Part shown: positions 39,255 through 48,576 of the stretch, piece by piece
How the letters are laid out: the number at the start of each line of letters is the position of its first letter
Numbering within the stretch: position 1 is the first letter of the stretch
Notes under the pieces: model-generated
Told to the model about the DNA's origin: nothing
What the model saw: only the letters and a program-made list of their open reading frames with translations
Databases searched by the model: none
Assembly (NCBI GenBank): GCA_937873205.1
Contig: CALMVO010000129.1
Coordinates: forward strand, 1 to 54,372
Direction: 5' to 3'
DNA from: an uncultured Acetobacteraceae bacterium
Lineage (GTDB): Bacteria > Pseudomonadota > Alphaproteobacteria > Acetobacterales > Acetobacteraceae
DNA length: 54,372 nucleotides
Made by a program: the position numbers and the translations under genes

Positions 39255-40334
39255 TCAGTCGTTCAGGGGGTAGGACGCCATCAGCCGGCGCTGCAGCCGC
39301 CAGAAGGACAGCAGCTCCAACAGGGGGGTCGGCCTGTTCCCGCGGCGGCGCATCTCGGCGCCGATCTCGAAGGCGGCGCGGTAGTGGCGGAACTGGTCGC
39401 GATAGGCGCTCCAGATCCGCGTTTCCGGGTCCCAGATGTGGGTCGCCTCCGACCCGACTCCGTTCACCTCGATGATCCTGAAGCCCTCGCCGGCGCGGAG
39501 GGCGGCACGGCTCTCGAAGCGGACATCCATCCGCCCGAAGTGGAAGTCGGGCAGGTCCCGCATGATTGCGTCGACCCGGGCGCTGAGTGCCCGGGTGATC
39601 TCCTGCCTGCCATCGCTGAAGATCGAGCCCTTGCAGTGGTTGCCGGCGAACACCAGTCGGAACGGCTCTCCTGGACGCAGAACGTGGTCCAGACGGCCGA
39701 CAAGCCGGGGCATATAGATGTCCGGAATGCGGCCCGACCGCTCGTCCTGCAGGATCAGCTCGCGCAGCGTCGAACGGCCATCGCCGACGAGGATGGGGGC
39801 CTGCTTCAGGGTGAGGGAGGTTACACGGCCGAACTCGGCACCGGGTTCGCGGATGTAGAAGATCCCGGCCTCTCCCTCGAAGTTGACCAGCTCCTGCAGC
39901 ACCAGCTCGACGCCGCGGGGGAACGCCTCGAGGGCGGCGGCGAGCGCCTCGACGGATTCCGCCAGCCGCACGCCGGTGCCGTTGCAGCCGATGTTCGGCT
40001 TGACCACGATCGGCAGGGCGAGGCCGGCGGCCGCGAGCGCGCCGAGTGCCCGTCCGAGATCGTCGGCCGCCGTCGTCAGGACGACGTAGGGGGCGATCCA
40101 GGCGGCGGCCATCGGACCGGCCCGGTCGAGGATCGTGCTCTTCCGTTCGCCGCAGAGCCCGCCGGTCTCGACGACAGGATTGGCCGCGGTCGGCAGGCTG
40201 AGGCAGCGGTGGCGGATACCAAGGAGGATCCAGAACAGGACGACCGGAAGATAGAACAGCCAGTCGGGCCAGAACTCGAACGACGAGATCGGCGGCCTCG
40301 AGACCACCGGTTCCGACGTCGCCAGCACCGTCAT
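39255..40334 (-). CDS. Membrane-associated ATP-grasp enzyme, 359 aa
   Basis: Start ATG 40334 overlaps the dedA stop (ATGA), so both are co-transcribed. One hydrophobic span lies near the N-terminus (WLFYLPVVLFWILLGIR). ATP-grasp elements follow: LPIVVKPNIGCNGTGV (ATP-binding Lys and Gly-rich loop), ELVLQELVNFEGEAGIFY, and the metal-binding IIEVNGVGSEATHI with FHFGRMDVRF. It resembles D-Ala ligase / alpha-L-glutamate ligase-like proteins that make carboxylate-amine bonds. The substrate is unknown; envelope neighbours suggest a wall or surface compound. Confidence 0.78.
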   Translation of the reverse strand: MTVLATSEPVVSRPPISSFEFWPDWLFYLPVVLFWILLGIRHRCLSLPTAANPVVETGGLCGERKSTILDRAGPMAAAWIAPYVVLTTAADDLGRALGALAAAGLALPIVVKPNIGCNGTGVRLAESVEALAAALEAFPRGVELVLQELVNFEGEAGIFYIREPGAEFGRVTSLTLKQAPILVGDGRSTLRELILQDERSGRIPDIYMPRLVGRLDHVLRPGEPFRLVFAGNHCKGSIFSDGRQEITRALSARVDAIMRDLPDFHFGRMDVRFESRAALRAGEGFRIIEVNGVGSEATHIWDPETRIWSAYRDQFRHYRAAFEIGAEMRRRGNRPTPLLELLSFWRLQRRLMASYPLND

Positions 40335-40909
40335 TCTGGCTCTCCCTGCAGCCGCATCACAATGCGCCCCATCAGCACGATGAACAGCGCGAAGACAATG
40401 GCGCCCGCCCACCGCCAAGTGCCGAAATGGGCGATCAGCAGGCTCCCGACATGGCGGGACAGCACGAACAGCAGCGTCGTCCAGACCGACGTTGCCAGCA
40501 CCGCGGCGAATGCGAAGCGGCTGAAGCTCGCCTTCAGGTAGCCGCAACTCGTATAGGTCGGCAGCCGGGCTCCCGGCACGAAACGGCTGATGAAGACGAC
40601 GCGGAAAACGTGCCTCTCGAGCCAATCGCGGCCGCGCCGGCGTCGGTCATCGGGAAGCAGGAGACGGAGCCTCGGGATCAGCGCCGCCAGCCGGCCCGTA
40701 CCATAAAGGCCGAAATCCCCCAGCACGATGCCGATGTAGAGGGCCGACAGGGCTACCCCCCAGCCGATCTTTCCGTCCTGCACCTCCATGGCCGCCAGGA
40801 CGGTCGCCGCATCCTCCAGCACGAACGTCCCCAAGATGATCGCGAGTGCTTGGAGAAGGGGGTGCATACCAGCCCACTTCAGCAGACCCGAGACCGAGAG
40901 GGAGAACAC
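40331..40909 (-). CDS. DedA family membrane protein, 192 aa
   Basis: Polytopic inner-membrane protein of the SNARE-associated/VTT family, several members of which act as lipid flippases, including undecaprenyl-phosphate transport. Motifs: ALSALYIGIVLGDFGLYGTG, and VVFISRFVPGARLPTYTSCGY, the DedA signature RFxPGxRxx. Several hydrophobic helices are present (LLQALAIILGTFVLEDAAT, AGAIVFALFIVLMGRIV). In this uppP-containing neighbourhood a C55-lipid role is attractive but inferred. Confidence 0.87.
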   Translation of the reverse strand: MFSLSVSGLLKWAGMHPLLQALAIILGTFVLEDAATVLAAMEVQDGKIGWGVALSALYIGIVLGDFGLYGTGRLAALIPRLRLLLPDDRRRRGRDWLERHVFRVVFISRFVPGARLPTYTSCGYLKASFSRFAFAAVLATSVWTTLLFVLSRHVGSLLIAHFGTWRWAGAIVFALFIVLMGRIVMRLQGEPE

Positions 40910-41060
40910 GCGTTATCGAATCCAGGTGCCGGTCGGGGGTCGATCGCATGCCAAGCGCTGTCTCCGGCAACAGGTTCGGACGTGATGTTCCGCCCCGGTC
41001 GGCAGACAGGGTGCGGAGGCATATCCTTCCCGCTACCCCCCGTCATCTCATTTTTTTGGA

Positions 41061-43148
41061 TTACCCCGTCCGGCTGCCTCGGCCTCGATGGGTGGGCGCC
41101 TTCGGCACCGGCGCCGCAGCCGGATGGGTCTCGTCCTCGGCCATCGCATTCTCGCAGGCCGACCCCTTGCCGACCCCGAACTGGATCATCGGCAGCAAGG
41201 CCGCCGGCGGGAAGACGATCCCGAGCGCCACGGCGCCGGCGGTGCGCGCCACGACTTCAGTCCCGGGCAGGATAGACGGTTTGCCGAGCTTGCCCGAGAT
41301 GTTTATCGGCCCGGGCAGCGATCCGATGCTGAAGTGCGTCGACCGAGTTGTGAGGCTGTAGTCCAGCGTCTGGTTCTTGAAGTCGATCGTGCCGCGGCCG
41401 ACCGTCCGCGCCTCGCTGGTCTGCAGCAGGAACGTGTCCGTCGATACGATGCCGCTCTTCAAGGGCAGGTTGAGGACGAAACATTGAACCTGGGCACGAT
41501 TGGGCACGCCCAACGCAGAGAGCAGGGCGTTGCCGAACTCCAGCCCGGCGATGTCGGGCAACAACGCACTCACGTTGCCGCCGCCCGACATCACCAGCGA
41601 CAGGCCGCCGTTGCCGTTGCCCAGCATCGTCGCGATCGAGTTACCAGTCGTCGTTATGTCTGCCCGGCCCCCAATGATCCCCTTGCCATGGAAGGCGTGC
41701 GTCGCCTGCATCACGCGCGACAGGTCGATATTATGGACATCGACATGGGCCTTCGTGTGGAAATTGTCGCCAGCCGGATCGAGGGAAGCGCTACTGAAGA
41801 TCGTTCCGGTTCCGACGGCGAAATCGAGCCGCTTCAGATCGATATCGCCGTGCTCGATGTCGAGCTTGGCAACGATGTTGTCGAGCGGAACGTCGGGGTT
41901 CTCGATGTGGTCGCCCTTGTAGGACAGGTGGACCGTCGCCGCATTGATCTTGGGCACGTTGAAGGTGTTCGTGGGCAACACGTCGCCGCTGTTGTTCGCT
42001 CGGGCGATGGCGGATTTCTGGGCGGCCGTCGCAGCCGTCTTCTCCTTGCCGGGGGTGGATCCAAGGAAGCCGCCCAGGTCTGCCAGGTTCACGCTGTGCG
42101 AGTAGAGGTTGGCGTCGATCGTCGGCACCTTGGTCGGCACCACGGTGATGGTTCCGTTCAGATCGGACGAGCCTACGCGGCCGTGGAAATCGCGGAACTC
42201 GATATGGTCCCGGGCATAATCGAGATTGCCCTCGACACGGTATGGCGGGGTCTGGGGGATCGGGACCGCGGTCAACGGGAACAGCAACGACATGTCCGGT
42301 CCGGCGAACAGCAGCTTGAGGCGCGCGCCCCCGAAGCTCAGCGGCTGCTCGATGGTGCCCTCAAGCCTTACGTGGGTCGGACCGTTCGCGACGGTGAGGT
42401 CGATCGGGTAGGGCCGCCGCTTGTCACGCAGGGAGAGCACCGCACCGCCCACGAAATGACCGGTGATCGGCTGGCCGGCATAGGTGCCCTTTGCCTCCGC
42501 GACGATCTGACCCTGGTTCGACGGCAGTGGCCGCTCGGTCGGGTCGGGCGTGTTCCGGGTCGAGATCGTCACGGCGAAATTGGCGCGCACCTTCGCGTCG
42601 TCTACGTGGACGTGACCATCCTCGATCCGCAGCACGCCCAGCTTCGGTCCTGCACCACTGGACGAAGATTTCGTCTTGCCGGAGCCCGGCGACCAGTTGT
42701 TGGCGCCGGTCCGATCTGATTGGGCGTCCACCACGGGATGGTCGATATCGATCAGCGGCACGACGATCGCGAAGTGGCGGATCAATGGCAGCACCTCCAC
42801 ACCGACCGTTAGATGATCGACCGTCGCCAGCGGCTTCGGGAAGGCATCCGTTCCGGCGACGGAGACGTCGTCCGCGACCACGCGCACCGTGCCGCCCAGC
42901 CGGACATGCAGGTGCCGGATGGTGACTTGGCGCCCGATCGCCGCCGAGGCCTGGCTGTCGACGATCGGAATGAACCAGTCCCAGCTCCAGAGGAGGATCA
43001 ACAGGACGATCAGCGCGGCAATCACGGCCAACGCGATCAGGCTCTTGCGTCCGCGTCGCCCACCGCTTCGCCGCCCGGTCGCCGGCCCCGTTGATGTCTG
43101 CGCCACTCGATATTCCCGCCTGGTCCGGCCGGCCAACGCCTGTTCCAC
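41061..43148 (-). CDS. AsmA family protein, 695 aa
   Basis: Large envelope protein, anchored by one N-terminal helix (LIALAVIAALIVLLILLW), with a long periplasmic beta-groove typical of AsmA/TamB bridge proteins that move lipids between membranes. AsmA hallmarks: RQVTIRHLHVRLGG, PKLGVLRIEDGHVHVDDAKV, and the C-terminal AsmA box with GRGTIDFKNQTLDYSLTTRS and GPINISGKLGKPSILPG. The first start is GTG 43148, but GTG 43106 has a better GGGA element. It ends with a basic Arg/Gly tail. Its 3' end is followed by about 150 bases of plain intergenic sequence before dedA. Confidence 0.9.
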   Translation of the reverse strand: MEQALAGRTRREYRVAQTSTGPATGRRSGGRRGRKSLIALAVIAALIVLLILLWSWDWFIPIVDSQASAAIGRQVTIRHLHVRLGGTVRVVADDVSVAGTDAFPKPLATVDHLTVGVEVLPLIRHFAIVVPLIDIDHPVVDAQSDRTGANNWSPGSGKTKSSSSGAGPKLGVLRIEDGHVHVDDAKVRANFAVTISTRNTPDPTERPLPSNQGQIVAEAKGTYAGQPITGHFVGGAVLSLRDKRRPYPIDLTVANGPTHVRLEGTIEQPLSFGGARLKLLFAGPDMSLLFPLTAVPIPQTPPYRVEGNLDYARDHIEFRDFHGRVGSSDLNGTITVVPTKVPTIDANLYSHSVNLADLGGFLGSTPGKEKTAATAAQKSAIARANNSGDVLPTNTFNVPKINAATVHLSYKGDHIENPDVPLDNIVAKLDIEHGDIDLKRLDFAVGTGTIFSSASLDPAGDNFHTKAHVDVHNIDLSRVMQATHAFHGKGIIGGRADITTTGNSIATMLGNGNGGLSLVMSGGGNVSALLPDIAGLEFGNALLSALGVPNRAQVQCFVLNLPLKSGIVSTDTFLLQTSEARTVGRGTIDFKNQTLDYSLTTRSTHFSIGSLPGPINISGKLGKPSILPGTEVVARTAGAVALGIVFPPAALLPMIQFGVGKGSACENAMAEDETHPAAAPVPKAPTHRGRGSRTG

Positions 43149-43227
43149 CGGACGGTTGCCCGTCTCGCCGATGACCGGGGCTGACGCCCGACCACCGATC
43201 GGCTAGCATAGTCCCATCGAGGATGGA

Positions 43228-43650
43228 TTGACCAAGTTGGCGACAACCAAGGCCAAGGTCCTGCCGGCGACCGGCGATGTGACTGAGAAGACGGTGCCGA
43301 CGCGCCGGCGTGCGGACAAGGGGCCGGAGGCGATGCCGGCGGACCCGGAAACGGCCGTCGAGACGGCGCACCAGCTGATCCGCAGCACGATCGGCACCGT
43401 AATCAATCCGATGTCGCTGCTGTTCGACACCGATTGGTATCGGTCGACGTATCCGGACGTCGCCGCGGCCGGGCTCGACCCGATCCGGCACTTCTTCGAC
43501 AACGGTGCCAGGGAAGGGCGCAACCCGAACCCCCACTTCGAGACCAGCTGGTACGTCTCGGCCAACGCCGACGTCGCTGCCTCGATGATGAATCCGTTTC
43601 TCCACTATCTACTCTATGGCGCCAGGGAGGGACGCAAATCGAGGCCCTGA
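43228..43650 (+). CDS. Small protein with two DxxWYxxxYPDV-type repeats, 140 aa
   Basis: TTG start at 43228 after GAGGATGGA. The first 55 residues are polar and disordered-looking. Then two copies of a 35-residue repeat follow: FDTDWYRSTYPDVAAAGLDP with HFFDNGAREGRNPNP, and FETSWYVSANADVAASMMNP with HYLLYGAREGRKSRP. Such repeats are widespread beside glycosyltransferase and surface-polysaccharide genes and may bind sugars or proteins. No signal peptide is seen. It is separated from the AsmA gene by a divergent promoter region. Confidence 0.72.
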   Translation: MTKLATTKAKVLPATGDVTEKTVPTRRRADKGPEAMPADPETAVETAHQLIRSTIGTVINPMSLLFDTDWYRSTYPDVAAAGLDPIRHFFDNGAREGRNPNPHFETSWYVSANADVAASMMNPFLHYLLYGAREGRKSRP

Positions 43651-43751
43651 GCGGTCATGGTGGCATCCCGGGCCGGTCCTGGATGCGACGGAGACGCAAT
43701 CGCGACCGAGGTCTCGTTGTCCGCATCTGACGGCTGTGGCAAATCGTCGTC

Positions 43752-44756
43752 ATGACCACACGACGAGACTTCACGGCCAGGCTGATGTCGGCCGCGGCAT
43801 GCGCGCTGGCCAGCGGCACCGCCTTCGGACATACCCGGCAGCCGGCTGGCGCCATAGGAACCGGCGACTACGCCCGCTTCCTGGACGGCGTCCGCGCACA
43901 GGCCCGGCAGGAGGGGATCCCCGCCGCCGTGCTCGACCAAGCGCTGGCGCTGCAGACACCGAATGCCCGCGTGCTGCAGCTCGACCGGCACCAGCCGGAG
44001 TTCACCCTGACCTGGGCGCAGTATCGCGCGCGCGTCATCTCGCCGCAGCGCGAGCAGAAGGCGGCGCAGGCCTACGGGGAAAATCTCGGTCTGCTGACCG
44101 ACATCTGGCGGCGATACCGGGTCGATCCCAGGATCGTCATCGGCATCTGGGGCCTCGAGTCCAACTTCGGCACCCGCATCGGCAGCTTCAACGTCGTCGA
44201 TGCCCTGGCGACGCTGTCGTTCGACGGGCGCCGGGCCGGCTTCTTCCGATCCGAACTGATGGCGTCGCTGCGGATCCTCGGCAATGGCGACGTCTCGCCC
44301 CCCGACATGCTCGGCAGCTATGCCGGCGCCATGGGCCAGCCGCAATTCATGCCGAGCTCCTATCTCCGCTATGCCGTCGACGAGACCGGGGACGGCAAGC
44401 GGAACATCTGGACCAGCCGGCCCGACGTGTTCGCCTCGATCTCCAACTACCTGGCCAGCAGCGGCTGGATCACCGGCGAGCCCTGGGGACAGCCGGTCAC
44501 CCTGACCCGACCGATCGCCGATGGCGAGTCTGGACGACAGACCGTGCGCAGCCTCAGCCACTGGGATGCGGTCGGCGTCCGCCGTGCCGATGGCGATCGG
44601 TTCTCGCGAACGGATGTCGCCGGCGCGCTGCTGCTGCCCGACGGTCCCGCCGGCGACGCCTTCCTCGTCTATCGCAACTTCAATGTCATCAGACGCTACA
44701 ACCCGTCCGACTTCTATGTGCTGGCGGTCGGGCTCATCGGCGACGCGGCCGCCTGA
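43752..44756 (+). CDS. MltB-type lytic murein transglycosylase, 334 aa
   Basis: Periplasmic enzyme that cuts peptidoglycan. The N-terminus MTTRRDFTARLMSAAACALA is a Tat-like signal. The family core shows RYRVDPRIVIGIWGLESNFG with catalytic Glu in LESNFG, AFDGRR-like FDGRRAGFFRSELMASLRIL, and SYAGAMGQPQFMPSSYLRYAVD. The C-terminal part is ISNYLASSGWITGEPWG. This is the SltB1/MltB family. Its stop overlaps the RlpA-like gene in an ATGA. Confidence 0.93.
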   Translation: MTTRRDFTARLMSAAACALASGTAFGHTRQPAGAIGTGDYARFLDGVRAQARQEGIPAAVLDQALALQTPNARVLQLDRHQPEFTLTWAQYRARVISPQREQKAAQAYGENLGLLTDIWRRYRVDPRIVIGIWGLESNFGTRIGSFNVVDALATLSFDGRRAGFFRSELMASLRILGNGDVSPPDMLGSYAGAMGQPQFMPSSYLRYAVDETGDGKRNIWTSRPDVFASISNYLASSGWITGEPWGQPVTLTRPIADGESGRQTVRSLSHWDAVGVRRADGDRFSRTDVAGALLLPDGPAGDAFLVYRNFNVIRRYNPSDFYVLAVGLIGDAAA

Positions 44757-45649
44757 TGCGCCGATGGCCGGTCGTCGCGATCATCGTGCTGGGCGCCGCC
44801 GGGTGCCAGCGCCGGCCACCGGCACCGGTGGTCGAAGTGGCGCCGCACTACGTCGTCGGCACGCCCTGGCAGGGTACGGACGGTGCCTGGTTCTATCCGA
44901 AGGAACAGTTCGACCTGCATCAGACTGGCCTGGCCATCGTCGGGCCGACGCCGGCATCGCCGCTGACGGCGGATGGCGAGCGCTATGATCCCGCGTCCCC
45001 GGCGGCCGCGCACCAGACGCTGCAGCTGCCGGCGATCCTGCGGGTCACCAATCTCGAAAACGGTCGCCAGCTGCTGGTCCGGGTCGACGATCGTGGACCG
45101 CCCTTGCCCGGGCGGCTGCTGGCGCTGACGCCGGCAGCGGCGCGGCGCCTGGACATGGCGGCCGGCGTGCCGACACGGGTCTCGATCGATCTCGACTCGA
45201 ATCTCAGCCGGGAGGTCGCGGGCGAGGTTGCCGGCGGTCCGCATCTCGACATCGTCGCGGCACCGGTGCAGGGCGTGCAGGAACAGCCGCTCGACGCCCC
45301 GGGCAGCCCGCCCGGACCAGGCTCCACGGCCGCCGCCGGACCGCCCGCGCCCCCGACCGCTTCCGCGGCCGATCGGCCGGAGCAAATAGTACAGCCCTTG
45401 TCGACGGCGGTCCGGCAGGGCATCCCGGACCCGGGCGCGCTCTGGATCGACGCCGGACAATTCAGCCAGCGGATCTATGCCGACGAGGTCGCCGCCACGG
45501 TCGAAGGCGCCGTCGACAGCCAGGGTTCAGGCCGCGAGACGGTCTATACGGTGCGGATCGGCCCGTTCCAGACCGTGCCCGCCGCCGATGCGGCTCTGGA
45601 CCGCGCCCGCCGCGCCGGGGTAACCGGGGCACGCATCGTCGTCGATTAG
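44756..45649 (+). CDS. RlpA-like septal ring lipoprotein with SPOR domain, 297 aa
   Basis: ATG overlaps the mltB-like stop. The signal ends in a lipobox (VLGAAGC), so the protein is lipid-anchored. The double-psi barrel reads LHQTGLAIVGPTPASPLTAD, AAAHQTLQLPAILRVTNLEN and VRVDDRGPPLPGRLLALTPA. A Pro/Ala-rich linker follows, then a C-terminal SPOR repeat (TVRIGPFQTVPAADAALDRA). RlpA enzymes cleave denuded glycan strands at the septum. Catalytic residues usually seen as Asp and His lie near HQTLQLP and VRVDDRG, but I cannot confirm them. Confidence 0.88.
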   Translation: MRRWPVVAIIVLGAAGCQRRPPAPVVEVAPHYVVGTPWQGTDGAWFYPKEQFDLHQTGLAIVGPTPASPLTADGERYDPASPAAAHQTLQLPAILRVTNLENGRQLLVRVDDRGPPLPGRLLALTPAAARRLDMAAGVPTRVSIDLDSNLSREVAGEVAGGPHLDIVAAPVQGVQEQPLDAPGSPPGPGSTAAAGPPAPPTASAADRPEQIVQPLSTAVRQGIPDPGALWIDAGQFSQRIYADEVAATVEGAVDSQGSGRETVYTVRIGPFQTVPAADAALDRARRAGVTGARIVVD

Positions 45650-45657
45650 GGATCATC

Positions 45658-46884
45658 ATGCCCAGCAGAAGGCTTTTGTTGACCGGGGCCGGCGGCGCCG
45701 CGCTTGCCTCGTTCGGGGGCAGCAGCGGCCACGCCCGGCCTCGTCGCGGTGCAGCCGCGACCGCTCCGGCAGCACCGGCGGCCGCGGCGCCGGTGCTGTC
45801 CGACCCAGCCGAGACGCCGGTCGGACCACTCGACACCCCCGCGCGCTGGGCCTTCATCACCGACTTCGACACCGGCGCGGTCCTGCTGCAGAAGGCAGCC
45901 GATGAGCGCATGCCGCCATCGTCGCTCACCAAGATGATGACCGCCTACCTCGTGTTCGGGATGCTGCGGTCTGGTCGTCTACGGCTGGACCAGCTGCTGC
46001 CGGTGAGCGAGAAGGCCTGGCGGATGCAGGGCTCGAAGATGTTCGTGCCGCTCGGCGGCCAGATCGCCGTCGGCGACCTCATCCGCGGCATGCTGATCCA
46101 GTCCGGCAACGACGCCTGCATCGTCCTGGCCGAGGGGATCGCCGGCTCCGAGGACCAGTTCGTGGCAATGATGAACGCCGAGGCGCAGGCGATGGGCCTC
46201 ACGAACTCGCATTTCCGCAACGCGACCGGCTGGCCCGATGCCGACCACTACATGTCGGCGCGCGACGTCGCCACGCTGGCCCGACACCTGATCGCCGACT
46301 TCCCGGAGTATTACCATTTCTTCTCGGAGAAGGACTACAAGTTCAACAACATCAACCAGGGCAACCGGAACGTCCTGGTCGACAAGGGGCTGGCCGACGG
46401 GCTCAAGACCGGCCACACCGACGCGGGCGGCTTCGGCCTCTGCGCCAGCTCCGACCATGGCGGCAACCGCATCATCATGGTGGTGAACGGGCTGCCCTCC
46501 TTACAGGCACGCGCCTCGGAAGGCGAGCGGCTGCTGGGCTGGGCATTCGCCAACTTCGAGAACGTCAAGCTTTTGACCCGCGGCGAGGTCCTGGGCACCG
46601 CGCCGGTCTGGCTCGGCCAGCAATCGACCGTTGCCCTGTCCGCCGGCAGCACCCTGGTGGTCACGGTGCCGCATGGCTGGGAGAACAAGGTCCGCGTGAC
46701 CCTGGACTACGACTCCCCCCTCACGGCCCCGATCGCGGCCGGCCAGAAGGTCGGGCAGGTCACAATCGGCGGCGCTTTGGTCACCGACATCCAGATCCCA
46801 TTGCTGGCCGACGCGTCGGTCCCCCGGAAGAACCTGCCGGATCGCGCGGTCGCCGTGCTGGCCCACTTCGTCGGTGCCGGGTGA
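45658..46884 (+). CDS. D-alanyl-D-alanine carboxypeptidase (PBP5/6 type), 408 aa
   Basis: Peptidase S11 that trims peptidoglycan pentapeptides. A signal with an Arg-rich start precedes the domain. Active-site motifs: SxxK in PPSSLTKMMTAYLVF, SxN in LIQSGNDACIVLAEGI, and KTG in GLKTGHTDAGGFGL. The C-terminal beta-domain ends with VPRKNLPDRAVAVLAHFV and may hold a membrane tether. This is the third cell-wall gene in a row after mltB- and rlpA-like genes, and the three are probably co-transcribed. Confidence 0.94.
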   Translation: MPSRRLLLTGAGGAALASFGGSSGHARPRRGAAATAPAAPAAAAPVLSDPAETPVGPLDTPARWAFITDFDTGAVLLQKAADERMPPSSLTKMMTAYLVFGMLRSGRLRLDQLLPVSEKAWRMQGSKMFVPLGGQIAVGDLIRGMLIQSGNDACIVLAEGIAGSEDQFVAMMNAEAQAMGLTNSHFRNATGWPDADHYMSARDVATLARHLIADFPEYYHFFSEKDYKFNNINQGNRNVLVDKGLADGLKTGHTDAGGFGLCASSDHGGNRIIMVVNGLPSLQARASEGERLLGWAFANFENVKLLTRGEVLGTAPVWLGQQSTVALSAGSTLVVTVPHGWENKVRVTLDYDSPLTAPIAAGQKVGQVTIGGALVTDIQIPLLADASVPRKNLPDRAVAVLAHFVGAG

Positions 46885-46908
46885 GCCGCCGCGATTCCAG
46901 CGCCCGCG

Positions 46909-47571
46909 ATGGGTGAACCGCGTGGCCGCGGCCTCTTCATCACCCTTGAGGGCGGCGAGGGCGCCGGAAAGTCGACTCAGGCGCGCCTGCTCGTCGACCG
47001 CCTGGCCGGCGGCGGTCATCGTCCGCTGCATACCCGCGAGCCCGGCGGCGCCTCGGGGGCCGAGCGGTTGCGCACCTTTCTGCTGGCCGGCGACCACCAG
47101 CTCAGCCTACGGGCCGAGATCCTTCTGCATGTCGCCGCACGCTTCGATCATATCGAGCACACCATCGAGCCTGCCCTGGCCGAGGGAAGGCTGGTCGTCT
47201 GTGACCGCTACTTCGATTCGACGCTGGCCTATCAGGGCTATGGGCTGGGCCGCGGTGACCCGGAGATCATGGCCTTCATCCGCACGCTGATCCGGGCGAC
47301 CCCGCTGGCGCCGGACCTGACCCTGGTGCTCGACCTGCCGCGGGAGCAGGCGCGCATCCGGCTGCGCGACCGCAATGCCGCCCCTGACCGCTACGAGCAA
47401 CTGGACGACGCCTTCCACGTCCGCGTCGCCGACGGTTTTCGCGAGATCGCGCACGAGGCACCCGGCCGAGTCCGGCTGATCGACGCCGCCGGCGACGTCG
47501 AACGGGTCCACCAGGCGCTGCTGGACGCCTTGACCCCCCGGCTGTGCGCGGGCCGCGCGGTACCGGCTTAA
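46909..47571 (+). CDS. tmk: Thymidylate kinase, 220 aa
   Basis: Phosphorylates dTMP to dTDP for DNA synthesis. The P-loop is FITLEGGEGAGKSTQARLL. The DRY motif is VVCDRYFDSTLAYQGYGLG, and the LID region LDLPREQARIRLRDRN is of normal type. Length fits. It is followed by holB seven bases after its stop, the usual alphaproteobacterial tmk-holB-metG-tatD order. Confidence 0.96.
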   Translation: MGEPRGRGLFITLEGGEGAGKSTQARLLVDRLAGGGHRPLHTREPGGASGAERLRTFLLAGDHQLSLRAEILLHVAARFDHIEHTIEPALAEGRLVVCDRYFDSTLAYQGYGLGRGDPEIMAFIRTLIRATPLAPDLTLVLDLPREQARIRLRDRNAAPDRYEQLDDAFHVRVADGFREIAHEAPGRVRLIDAAGDVERVHQALLDALTPRLCAGRAVPA

Positions 47572-47577
47572 TTCGGC

Positions 47578-48576
47578 ATGGCCGGCCCCGATAACGGGAT
47601 CGCGGCCGGACCGCGGGAGCAGCACTGGCTGGTCGGGCACGAAGACGCCGAACGGACGCTCCTGCACGACGCCGTCGGCGCGCGGCTGCATCACGCCTGG
47701 CTGTTCGCCGGCCCGCCCGGCATCGGCAAGGCGACGTTGGCATTCCGGTTCGCCCGCTGGCTGCTGGCCGGCCGCGATGGCGGGAGCCTGGCGGTCGATC
47801 CGGCCGCGCCGGCAGTCCGCCGCATCGCCGCCGGCACCCATGCCGACCTGCTCGCCATCGGCCGCGGCTACGACGAGAAGCGGCAGCGCGCGCGAGCCGA
47901 AATCGTCGTGGACGAGGTGCGCCCGATCGCCGACTTCCTGCGCCGCACGGCGGCCGAGGGCGGGCGGCGCGTGGTCATCCTCGACGAGGCCGAGCTGATG
48001 AACCGAAGCGCCGCCAACACGCTGCTCAAGATCCTGGAGGAGCCGCCGCCGGACGCGGTGCTGATCCTGGTGAGCTCGGTCCCCGGCCGGCTGCTGCCGA
48101 CCATCCGCAGCCGCTGCCGCCGACTGCGCCTTCAGCCGCTCACGCCGCCGCAGATGGAGGCGGCGCTGGCGCGTCTGCTGCCGGCGCAGGACGCCGGATC
48201 GCGCCGGACGCTGGTCGCGCTGGCCCAGGGTGCGCCCGGCCAGGCGCTGTCACTCGCCGCGGAGGACGGCATCGCCCTGGCGGCGCTGGTCCGAGAGGTC
48301 CTGGCTGACGAGCCGCCCGGCGTGTCACGGTCCTACGCCATGGCCGACATCGTGCTGCGGAGGGACCGCGGCTTCGCGACCTTCCTAAGCCTGCTCGGCG
48401 ATGGCATATCGGAGGCGCTGCGCGCCGCCTCCCGCGGCGGCGTCGGCGTGCGGCCTGGCATCGACTGGTTCTCCGCCTGGCAGGAGATCCGCCGGACGCA
48501 GGACGAGACCGAACGGTTCAACCTGGATAAGAGGCAGGCCCTGATCGCCAGCCTGGGCCTGCTGAGCGGACGATGA
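47578..48576 (+). CDS. holB: DNA polymerase III subunit delta', 332 aa
   Basis: Clamp-loader subunit. AAA+ features: AGPPGIGKATLAFRFARWLL (Walker A variant GxxGIGK), IVVDEVRPIADFLRRTAAEG, RVVILDEAELMNRSAANTLL (Walker B and SRC-type region) and KILEEPPPDAVLILVS. SRCRRLRLQPLTPPQMEAAL is the domain II link. Stop overlaps metG start in ATGA. Confidence 0.94.
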   Translation: MAGPDNGIAAGPREQHWLVGHEDAERTLLHDAVGARLHHAWLFAGPPGIGKATLAFRFARWLLAGRDGGSLAVDPAAPAVRRIAAGTHADLLAIGRGYDEKRQRARAEIVVDEVRPIADFLRRTAAEGGRRVVILDEAELMNRSAANTLLKILEEPPPDAVLILVSSVPGRLLPTIRSRCRRLRLQPLTPPQMEAALARLLPAQDAGSRRTLVALAQGAPGQALSLAAEDGIALAALVREVLADEPPGVSRSYAMADIVLRRDRGFATFLSLLGDGISEALRAASRGGVGVRPGIDWFSAWQEIRRTQDETERFNLDKRQALIASLGLLSGR